Origin: Odoribacteraceae bacterium
GTDB taxonomy: Bacteria; Bacteroidota; Bacteroidia; Bacteroidales; Marinifilaceae
DNA length: 5,200 nt
NCBI GenBank assembly: GCA_031267995.1
Contig: JAIRXZ010000171.1
Location: 1 to 5,200, forward strand
Direction: 5' to 3'
A program made the position numbers and the translations under genes. Shown here piece after piece: positions 1 through 5,199 of this stretch. The number at the start of each line of letters is the position of its first letter. The first letter of the stretch is position 1. The notes beneath the pieces are model-generated. The model made no database searches, had not been told where the DNA came from, and worked only from the letters and a program-made list of their open reading frames with translations.

Positions 1-6
1 GTCCCC

Positions 7-211
7 CAACGGCTGATGGACTATTGTCGCAACGTCAAACGACCTCCCAACGGCTGACGGCATATCGTCGCGATGTCAGACGATCCGCCAACGGCTGACG
101 GACTATTGTCGCGATGTCCGACGACCCGCCAATGGCTGACGGCATATCATCGCGACGGCAGACGACCCGCCAGCGGCTGACGGTACATCGTCATCGCAAT
201 TCCGCGAAATC
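7..211. repeat. 41-bp tandem repeat, five units
   Basis: The decamer CAACGGCTGA or a one-base variant recurs at 7, 48, 89, 130 and 171, exactly 41 bp apart each time. The first four units match along their whole length (about 83-88% in the pairs I aligned by hand). The fifth matches for about 25 bases and then decays. Units 1 and 3 share GGACTATTGTCGC, while units 2 and 4 share GGCATATC at the same place, hinting at an 82-bp double unit. Because 41 is not a multiple of 3, the array is not a protein repeat. A further lone copy of CAACGGCTGA lies at 261, out of register. The array may begin before position 1. Its function is unknown; it could be a minisatellite in the region downstream of the operon. 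Confidence 0.9.
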
Positions 212-430
212 CCGCCGACAGCCGTCGGCAGACCGTCGGGCCGCCCGATACGCCGACGGCCAACGGCTGACTGTCGGGCAGCCCAACAGCCTGCCCGGAG
301 GCGATGGGAGGCTATTATTCATGAACAAGGGCATGTCACCGGTAATCGACCGGTCATCCCGCCCGCCCGCCGGCACCTCGCGACCGGCCGACGCCCTCGC
401 GCGCGCGCGATTCCTTATATAGCGCCGCGA
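212..430. other. Non-coding, dyad-rich region downstream of the operon
   Basis: I see no convincing gene here. Short frames exist on both strands, but they have no homology I recognise and run into or out of the 41-bp repeat. Several GC-rich inverted repeats are visible: a perfect 6-bp stem at 214-219/224-229, a perfect 7-bp stem at 275-281/291-297, and ACCGGT at both 338-343 and 349-354. An alternating CG tract lies near 398-409, followed by CTTATATAG just beyond the 3' end of gene D. None of the stems is followed by a T-run on either strand, so none can be called an intrinsic terminator. One could still protect or end the operon transcript by another mechanism. Confidence 0.6.
275..297. other. 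GC-rich inverted repeat (stem-loop candidate)
   Basis: CGGGCAG at 275-281 is the exact reverse complement of CTGCCCG at 291-297, with a 9-nt loop between them. This is the longest perfect stem I found downstream of gene D. No T-tract follows on either strand, so a classical Rho-independent terminator is not supported. It lies about 130 bp past the stop of gene D and could be an RNA-stabilising hairpin or part of a decayed repeat. Confidence 0.35.
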
Positions 431-1930
431 TCAGAGGCCGCGCGATCGTTTGATTTCCTCGTAGGCGTCGTTGATGATGGCGAATGTTTGCTCGGCGGCA
501 GCGAAGGCGGCCTCTCCCTCGCGACTGAAGTTGTCCGGGTGGTACTTTTTGACGGCCGTGCGGTAGGCTTTCTTTACCTCCTCGTCGGTGGCGGTGGGGG
601 GAATGTCCAGGAGGGCGTACTCGGCGTAGAGGGGGTCGTCAAAGGGTGTCTGTTCCCAGGAATCGTCGTCGTCATTGCCGTCATAGTCATAGTCATGGTA
701 GCCGTTGCTGTTCCCGTTGTCGCGGTTGAAGTATTCCCGCCCTCCGGAATGGTTGTCGTCGCGGGTATTATCGTTGTTGTTCTCGCTGTCGCTGTCGTCG
801 CTGCCCCCGCAAAACTCTCGGCGGAGGGTGTTGAACGCGCCCTTGGTCATGCCGATGAGAGAGGTGATTTGCTCCAGGATGGCCAATTCGACTTGGGATA
901 TTGGGCAGCTCGCGCCGGCGACGCTGAAAAGGAAGTGGAGAGCATAGAGACGATCGCTTATGCACATGTATTTGAGGTCGCGGCACGGGGTTTCCAGGGG
1001 GATTTCCTGGCTCACCAGGCGCTGGAAGGCGAGGGTTCGTGCTTGTTTGTCGGTGGATCCGAGGCACTTGGCGAGGAATTGATCGCCCCTGGTACCGAAG
1101 TCTTCGCTAAAGGTTTGCTCGATGTAGTGTATCGCCGCGGGGCTGAGCACGCCGCCGGCCTTCATGACGGCCAGGGCGAGGGTGAAAAGGTGCCGCGCGG
1201 CGGGGGAAAGTTCCGGAGGGGTGTCGTCGGATGGGGGGCGTCGTTGGATCTCTTTCCCGCCCCGGATTTTTTTGTTGTCGAGCGGGTTGTCGGCGTTGTC
1301 CTCGCTGGCGTTCTCGCTGCTGCTGTCGCCGTTGTAGTCGCCGTTGCTCTCGATGAACTCGTAGCAGAGGGCGTTGAAGGTGTGCGTGAGGATGCCGAGG
1401 GAGAAGGTGATTTGCTCCAGGGTGGAGAATTCGCCGGGGGATAGCTGGCCGTTCGCGCAGGCAAGGCCGAAAAGGAAACGGAGGGCGCGGAGGTTCTCCT
1501 CGTGCCTTCCCTCGCGGATCTGGCGGCACGAGATTTCTACCTGAATCTCCTCCTGGCTCGCGAGGCACCGGATGACGCGGAGTCTTTCTTGACTGCTGTC
1601 GGATTGGAGGAGCGTGGTGAGGAAATGCCTGCCCGCACGACCAAAGTTTTTGCTGAAGAATTGCTCGATGTAGGCTACCGCCGCGGGGGTGGCCTCTCCG
1701 CCGGCCTTCATGACGACCAGGGCGAGGGAGAAGTAGTGGTGCATGAGGGGGGGGCTCCTCCTCCACCTGAAGATGAAAAGGTCGTTGAAGCACGAGCGGA
1801 GGCCGTTCAGGCTCCAGCCGGCAATGAGGCCAATGAACACGCCGTACCATGCCCACAGGGCGTAACCCAGGATGACCAAAAGGAGCGTCAACATGGCGGG
1901 CGAGGGGTTGGTAGTGCGTTTGGTTTTCAT
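431..1930 (-). CDS. TerB-TerB-J-domain membrane protein (gene D, last of the array)
   Basis: Predicted DjlA-type co-chaperone of 499 residues, much longer than a standard DjlA (E. coli DjlA is about 271) because it has two TerB-like domains. Order: a hydrophobic segment at about 13-40, TerB-like 1 at about 64-192 (KAGG at 75-78), an acidic Asn/Asp/Ser linker at about 195-240, TerB-like 2 at about 246-373 (KAGG at 257-260), a very Asp/Asn-rich linker at about 375-431, and a J domain at 435-499 with HPD at 464-466. The J domain is intact but is the most divergent of the four (HPDN instead of HPDK). By family knowledge it would sit in the inner membrane and stimulate DnaK. Start: the ATG at 1930 lies 9 nt after the stop of gene C. 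The ATG at 1894 (residue 13) sits in the same CGCCCGCCATGTTGA context as the start of gene C and may be the true or an additional start. The extra leader MKTKRTTNPSPA corresponds to the separate small frames before B and C. No SD is seen. The stop is TGA. Confidence 0.9.
   Translation of the reverse strand: MKTKRTTNPSPAMLTLLLVILGYALWAWYGVFIGLIAGWSLNGLRSCFNDLFIFRWRRSPPLMHHYFSLALVVMKAGGEATPAAVAYIEQFFSKNFGRAGRHFLTTLLQSDSSQERLRVIRCLASQEEIQVEISCRQIREGRHEENLRALRFLFGLACANGQLSPGEFSTLEQITFSLGILTHTFNALCYEFIESNGDYNGDSSSENASEDNADNPLDNKKIRGGKEIQRRPPSDDTPPELSPAARHLFTLALAVMKAGGVLSPAAIHYIEQTFSEDFGTRGDQFLAKCLGSTDKQARTLAFQRLVSQEIPLETPCRDLKYMCISDRLYALHFLFSVAGASCPISQVELAILEQITSLIGMTKGAFNTLRREFCGGSDDSDSENNNDNTRDDNHSGGREYFNRDNGNSNGYHDYDYDGNDDDDSWEQTPFDDPLYAEYALLDIPPTATDEEVKKAYRTAVKKYHPDNFSREGEAAFAAAEQTFAIINDAYEEIKRSRGL
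638..808 (-). repeat. Asp/Asn-rich low-complexity linker in gene D
   Basis: This stretch encodes about residues 375-431 of gene D, between the second TerB-like domain and the J domain. It is made almost entirely of Asp, Asn, Ser, Gly and Tyr, with four consecutive Asp residues at 420-423. The DNA consists of GTC/GTT-type triplets on the plus strand. It is a flexible, strongly acidic tether, and its triplet structure makes it prone to in-frame length changes. Acidic runs could bind divalent cations, but no defined site such as an EF-hand is recognisable. Confidence 0.75.
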
Positions 1931-1939
1931 GGTTGTGGG

Positions 1940-2806
1940 TTAAAGTCCTCGGTCTTGTTTGATCTTTTCGTAGGCGTCGTTGATGGCGATGAATTTCTTG
2001 GCGGCGTCGGCGATGGCGGCCTCGCCCTTGTGGTTGAACTTGTCCGGGTGGTAGTTTTTGGCGGCGAGGCGGTAGGCTTTCTTTACCTCCTCGTCGGTGG
2101 CGGTGGGGTGGATGCCCAGGAGGGCGTAGGCGGCGGACGCGGAGCCGTTGTAGTATGCCTGTCCCGTGGAGCGGTTGTCGTCGCGGGTGTTACGCCTGTT
2201 GTTGCTGTCGCTGTAGGGTCCCTCTCTGCCCTTGCAAAACTCCCGGAGAAGGGTGTAGAACGTGTCCGTGGTCATGCCGGCGAGGAGGGTTATCTTCTTC
2301 AGGAAGTCCAAATCGCTATCGAGTATCGGGCCGGTCGCGCGGGCGACGCTAAAGAGGAAGTGGAGCACCTGAAAGCGTTCCTCCTCGTCCATGCTTTCGC
2401 GGAGCTTGTTGCACGATGGTTCCAGGGGGATTTCCCGCTTCGCCAGGCGGCGGATGACGTCGAGGCGTTCTTCCTCGTTGCCGCCGCCGAGGTGCTCGGC
2501 GAGGAATTTATCGCCCGCGTAGCCGAACTTTTCGTTGAAGAATTGCTGGATGCAGCGTACCGATTGGGTTCTGAACACGCATTGTTTTATGACGGCCACG
2601 GCGAGGGTGAAGATGTGCCACTCGATGGAGGGGTGTTCCTCCCAAGGCTTCTCGACGGGAGGGCGTTTCTTCCACCAGGGCTCGGCGGCAATTATCCTGA
2701 TGCCCTTGATCATCAGTTCCAGGATGTAGCCAGCGATGAAGCCCGCCAAGACGGCGCCTCTCTCGAACGTGAAGAAGCCGATAGCGGCGCCAATCCACCT
2801 CAACAT
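1940..2806 (-). CDS. TerB-J-domain membrane protein, DjlA-like (gene C)
   Basis: Predicted membrane-anchored Hsp70 co-chaperone of 288 residues, close to the usual DjlA length. It starts MLRWIGAAIGFF, with a glycine-containing hydrophobic segment at about 4-34. A single TerB-like domain follows at about 64-192, then a short linker rich in Asn, Arg and Ser (about 193-224), and a J domain at about 226-288 with HPD at 253-255. The J domain is about 84% identical to that of gene B by hand count. The TerB domain is odd: where all its paralogues read KAGG, this one reads KQCVFRT (74-80), so the loop is rewritten. Start: no ATG, GTG or TTG lies in frame between the previous stop in this frame (at 2888) and this ATG, so the start is secure. 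The small frame 2800-2877 overlaps it. No SD is present. The stop is TAA, 9 nt before gene D, so co-transcription is likely. Confidence 0.9.
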   Translation of the reverse strand: MLRWIGAAIGFFTFERGAVLAGFIAGYILELMIKGIRIIAAEPWWKKRPPVEKPWEEHPSIEWHIFTLAVAVIKQCVFRTQSVRCIQQFFNEKFGYAGDKFLAEHLGGGNEEERLDVIRRLAKREIPLEPSCNKLRESMDEEERFQVLHFLFSVARATGPILDSDLDFLKKITLLAGMTTDTFYTLLREFCKGREGPYSDSNNRRNTRDDNRSTGQAYYNGSASAAYALLGIHPTATDEEVKKAYRLAAKNYHPDKFNHKGEAAIADAAKKFIAINDAYEKIKQDRGL

Positions 2807-2877
2807 GGCGGGCGGTGGTTGGTGGTGAGGCGAGAAGACGGGGCGTCGATGGTGTCGGTGGCGCGTGTGGTGCTCAT
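2800..2877 (-). CDS. Small leader ORF overlapping the start of gene C
   Basis: A 25-codon frame starts at an ATG 10 nt after the stop of gene B and ends with TGA inside the first codons of gene C (the ATGTTGA overlap). It begins MSTTRAT and ends PPC. The frame before gene B has the same plan: the same AAACACC before the ATG, M-x-T-x-R-A-T at the start, PSSRLT in the middle and PPC at the end. It is 27 nt shorter, which is frame-preserving. Its role could be translation by reinitiation and coupling to gene C, which lacks an SD. Against a selected peptide: in my alignment the substitutions are not concentrated at third positions. It may simply be duplicated spacer DNA. Confidence 0.35.
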   Translation of the reverse strand: MSTTRATDTIDAPSSRLTTNHRPPC

Positions 2878-2887
2878 GGTGTTTCGA

Positions 2888-3790
2888 TTAAGGTTCTCGG
2901 TCTTTTTTGATCTTTTCGTAGGCGCTGTTGATGGCGATAAATTTCTTGGCGGCGGCGGCGATGGTGGCCTCGCCCTTGTGATTGAACTTGTCCGGGTGGT
3001 ACTTTTTGGCGGCGAGGCGGTAAGCCTTCTTCACCTCGTCGTCGGTGGCGGTGGAGGGGATGCCCAGGAGGGCGTAGGCGTCGGCGATGGGGTCGCTGGG
3101 AGGTGTCCGGGGTCTGGATTGGTTGTCGTCGTGGGTGTTGCCGCTGTTGGCGCCGGTGTGGGTGTAGTTGCCGCTGTTGGTGTTGGTGCGACTGTTGGTG
3201 TAATTGTCGCTGTAGGTGCGGCTGTAGGTGTTGCCGCCGCTGGCGCTGTTGCAAAATTCATCGCGGATGATGTTGAAGGAGGCCGTGGTGAGGCCGACGA
3301 GGAAGCTGATTTGTTCCAGGGTGATCAACTCGGTGCGAGATATGACGCCGCTCGCGCGGGCGACGCCGAAGAAGAAGCGGAGGGCGCGGAGACGGTCGTC
3401 CACGCTGGCGCGTTTGAGGCGGCTACACGGGGGTTCCAGGGGGATCCTCCGGTTCACGAGGGAGCGGATGGCGTCGAATTGCTTTTGTTTGTCGGTGGTG
3501 TGGAGGTTGATGGCAAGGAATTGCTCGCTCCTGAAGCCGAAGGCGTCGTTGAAGTATCGCTCGATGTACAGCACCGCGCCGCGGGTGGCGCCGCCGCCGG
3601 CTTTCATGACGGCCAGGGCGAGGACGAAGAGCTGTTTCATGGAGAGGGGGACGGTATCCTGGTAGTCGGCGGCGGGCTTGGCGAAGGAGGAGACGAGTTT
3701 GTCCAGGCCGAAGCCGGCGCAGTAGCCCAGCACCGCGCCGCGCCAGTCCCAGGCGAGGAAGCCGATGACGGCGCCTATCCACCTCAGCAT
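2888..3790 (-). CDS. TerB-J-domain membrane protein, DjlA-like (gene B)
   Basis: Predicted membrane-anchored J-domain co-chaperone of 300 residues. It starts MLRWIGAVIGFLAW, with a glycine-rich hydrophobic segment at about 4-29. A TerB-like domain spans about 51-180, with KAGG at 63-66 and a family motif RRIPLEPPC around 114-122. A linker at about 181-236 consists largely of Asn, Thr, Ser, Gly and Tyr. The J domain lies at about 238-298 with HPD at 265-267. The pattern of the second half of the TerB domain (FGVARASG...LITLEQISFLVGL...FNIIRDEF) matches the corresponding part of E. coli DjlA as I remember it. The upstream frame back to the stop of gene A is open but has no alternative ATG, GTG or TTG, which fixes the start at 3790. 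There is no SD; the small frame 3784-3888 overlaps the start. The stop is TAA, 81 nt before gene C. Confidence 0.92.
   Translation of the reverse strand: MLRWIGAVIGFLAWDWRGAVLGYCAGFGLDKLVSSFAKPAADYQDTVPLSMKQLFVLALAVMKAGGGATRGAVLYIERYFNDAFGFRSEQFLAINLHTTDKQKQFDAIRSLVNRRIPLEPPCSRLKRASVDDRLRALRFFFGVARASGVISRTELITLEQISFLVGLTTASFNIIRDEFCNSASGGNTYSRTYSDNYTNSRTNTNSGNYTHTGANSGNTHDDNQSRPRTPPSDPIADAYALLGIPSTATDDEVKKAYRLAAKKYHPDKFNHKGEATIAAAAKKFIAINSAYEKIKKDREP
3083..3250 (-). repeat. Asn/Thr/Ser-rich repetitive linker in gene B
   Basis: This encodes about residues 181-236 of gene B, between the TerB and J domains. Imperfect short units such as TYSR, TYSD, NYTNSR, TNTNSG and NYTHTG recur, roughly every six residues (18 bp) in the middle. 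It replaces the acidic linker of gene D and the short linkers of A and C. The DNA looks slippage-prone, so its length may vary between strains. It is probably a disordered tether. Confidence 0.65.
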
Positions 3791-3888
3791 GGCGGGAGGG
3801 GGCTGGCGGTGAGGCGGGAGGACGGGAGGCGTCCGGGGGATGGGGCGGCGGGGGCGACGGTGTGGCCGGTGGCGCGTGGGGTGTTCAT
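3784..3888 (-). CDS. Small leader ORF overlapping the start of gene B
   Basis: A 34-codon frame starts at an ATG 10 nt after the TAA of gene A and ends with TGA within the first codons of gene B (the ATGCTGA overlap). It begins MNTPRATGHT, contains RLPSSRLT and ends LPPC. It is rich in Pro, Ala, Ser and Thr and has no membrane segment. It resembles the frame before gene C in its start, end and overlap. The ATG position right after the preceding stop is what one expects of an operon start codon, which makes translation plausible. The overlap would then allow coupled initiation of gene B. No homology to a known protein is recognised, and it may be non-coding spacer. Confidence 0.35.
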   Translation of the reverse strand: MNTPRATGHTVAPAAPSPGRLPSSRLTASPLPPC

Positions 3889-3898
3889 GGTGTTTCGG

Positions 3899-5155
3899 TT
3901 AAAGTCCTCGTGCTTGTTTGATCTTCTCGTAGGCGTCGTTGATGGCGATAAATTTTTTGTTGGCGGCGGCGATGGCGGCCTCGCCCTTGTGCGTGAATTT
4001 GTCCGGGTGGAACTTTTTGGCGGCGAGGCGGTAGGCTTTCTTCACCTCGTCGTCGGTGGCGTCGTCGGGGATGCCCAGGAGGGCGTAGGCGTCGGGGGAG
4101 GAGCTGTCGCGGGTTCTCCAGCGGCTAAAGGGGTTGCCGCTGTCGTTGTTGTTGGCGATAAATTCGTCGCGAATGGTGTTGAACGCGGCGACGTTGATGC
4201 CGAGGAGGGTGGCGATGCGCGCCAGGGTGGGCACCTCGCCGGAGCCGCGGGATAGGCGGCCGTTCGCGCGGGCGACGCCGAAGAGGAAGCGGAGCGTGTC
4301 GTCGATTCTGCCCGGTAGCGTGGCTTCGCGGAGGGCGTTGCCGGGGGTTTCCAGGGGGATTTCCCTGGTGATGAGGCGTTGGATGATTTCGATTCGCTCT
4401 CGTTTGTCGGAGGTGCGGAGGCGATCGGTGAGGAATTGTTCGGCGTTGGCGCCAAAGGCCTCGCGGAAGGAGCTTTCGATGTAGGCTACCGCCGCGGGGG
4501 TGGCCCTGCCGCCGGCTTTCAGGACGGCCATGGCGAGGGTGAAGAGGTGGTGCATGGCGATTTTCAGGTTCTCCGGGGAGGTGTCGCTGTCGTTGGCGAG
4601 ACATTCGTCGCGGATGCTGTTGAAGGTGTAGTCGTTGAGACCGAGGAGGGTGGCGATGCGCGCCAGGGTGGGCACCTCGGCGCGGGCGCGGGGTGACTGG
4701 CCGTTCGCGCGGGCGACACCGAAGAGGAAGCGGAGGGTATTGGCGAGTTCTTCGGCGCTCGCGGCCGCGCGGAGGGCGTTGCACGGGGGTTCCAGGGAGA
4801 TTTCCTTGCTGATGATGCGCTGGATGATTTCGAGCTTCTCGCGTTTGTCGGAGGTGTGGAGGCGATCGGTGAGGAATTGGCCGGCGTCGGGGCCGAAACT
4901 CTCGCGGAAGGAGCCTTCAATGTACTCTATCGCCGCGGGGGTGGCCTTGCCGCCGGCTTTCAGGACGACCATGGAGAGGGTGAAGAGGTGGTGGATGGGG
5001 TGTTCCGATGCCTGCTGCTCGCCGTCGGACGTGCCGTAGATGAGCTTGCGGATGAAGGAGATGATGAAGTCCAGGACGGAGCCGACGAGGAAGCCCAGGA
5101 AGACGCCCTGCCATTCCAGGAAGAAGTAGCCGACGATGGCGCCAATCCATCTCAT
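3899..5155 (-). CDS. TerB-TerB-J-domain membrane protein (gene A, first of the array)
   Basis: Predicted membrane J-domain co-chaperone of 418 residues. It starts MRWIGAIVGYFFLEW, with a hydrophobic segment at about 4-34. Two TerB-like domains follow, 55-188 and 202-335, which align without gaps at a spacing of 147 residues and about 69% identity. KAGG lies at 66-69 and 213-216. A short linker (about 336-354) leads to the J domain at about 356-418 with HPD at 383-385. The first TerB has the motif SLEPPC; the second reads PLETPG, so the otherwise common Cys is lost. The start ATG at 5155 gives the same M-(L)-RWIGA beginning as B and C. It overlaps the TGA of a small upstream frame as ATGA. No SD is seen. 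The stop is TAA, 108 nt before gene B. By family knowledge it acts with DnaK at the inner membrane; the substrate is unknown. Confidence 0.92.
   Translation of the reverse strand: MRWIGAIVGYFFLEWQGVFLGFLVGSVLDFIISFIRKLIYGTSDGEQQASEHPIHHLFTLSMVVLKAGGKATPAAIEYIEGSFRESFGPDAGQFLTDRLHTSDKREKLEIIQRIISKEISLEPPCNALRAAASAEELANTLRFLFGVARANGQSPRARAEVPTLARIATLLGLNDYTFNSIRDECLANDSDTSPENLKIAMHHLFTLAMAVLKAGGRATPAAVAYIESSFREAFGANAEQFLTDRLRTSDKRERIEIIQRLITREIPLETPGNALREATLPGRIDDTLRFLFGVARANGRLSRGSGEVPTLARIATLLGINVAAFNTIRDEFIANNNDSGNPFSRWRTRDSSSPDAYALLGIPDDATDDEVKKAYRLAAKKFHPDKFTHKGEAAIAAANKKFIAINDAYEKIKQARGL
4151..4993 (-). repeat. Tandem duplication of the TerB module within gene A
   Basis: Positions 4592-4993 and 4151-4552 encode two TerB-like units of 134 residues each, 441 bp apart and alignable without gaps. 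I counted 41 differences in 134 residues. The two units are far closer to each other than the two TerB units of gene D are to one another, so this duplication looks more recent or has been homogenised by gene conversion. Confidence 0.85.
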
Positions 5156-5199
5156 GGCTCGCGGGTGCTGGCGGGGGACGGGAGGGGGGCGGGGGTGGG
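5152..5199 (-). CDS. Possible leader ORF before gene A (5' end outside window)
   Basis: In the frame that corresponds to the small ORFs before genes B and C, the sequence upstream of gene A is open from the window edge to a TGA at 5152-5154, which overlaps the gene A start as ATGA. The visible part encodes PTPAPLPSPASTREP, similar in composition to the leader before gene B and sharing the DNA CTCCCGTCC with it. Its start is not in the window. The region is very C-rich on this strand, so an open frame is expected by chance. I list it only because its position and overlap match the other two. Confidence 0.2.
   Translation of the reverse strand, partial: PTPAPLPSPASTREP

Noticed and set aside
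7..211. CRISPR array
   Set aside because: The whole 41-bp unit repeats with scattered differences. There are no constant repeats separated by unique spacers, and no cas genes are in the window.
338..354. Rho-independent terminator for the operon
   Set aside because: The ACCGGT stem and the neighbouring stems at 214-229 and 275-297 lack a following T-run on the minus strand, so the call is not supported.
114..422. A 102-codon plus-strand frame, with an internal ATG at 321
   Set aside because: It runs through the 41-bp repeat, whose period shifts the frame, and ends in GC-rich inverted repeats. Composition is Arg/Ser/Pro-rich as expected of chance frames, and no start signal or domain is seen.
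638..808. EF-hand or other calcium-binding motif in the Asp-rich linker of gene D
   Set aside because: The Asp and Asn residues do not follow the spacing of an EF-hand loop and no flanking helices are apparent. It reads as a low-complexity tether.
488..1444. A 318-codon plus-strand open frame
   Set aside because: Same explanation: codon-aligned antisense of gene D. The valine-rich stretch is simply the complement of the Asp/Asn codons of the linker.
1502..4255. A 917-codon open frame on the plus strand
   Set aside because: It is exactly codon-aligned antisense to genes D, C, B and A. Stops in this frame would need TTA, CTA or TCA codons in the real genes, which GC-rich codon use avoids, and the shared frame of the four genes lets it run through the spacers. 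Its translation is Val/Gly/Ala-rich with no recognisable domain.
431..5155. Complete tellurite-resistance (ter) operon
   Set aside because: Only the TerB-like domain fused to a J domain is present. No TerC, TerD/E or TerZ-like gene is visible, so DjlA-type co-chaperones are the better description.
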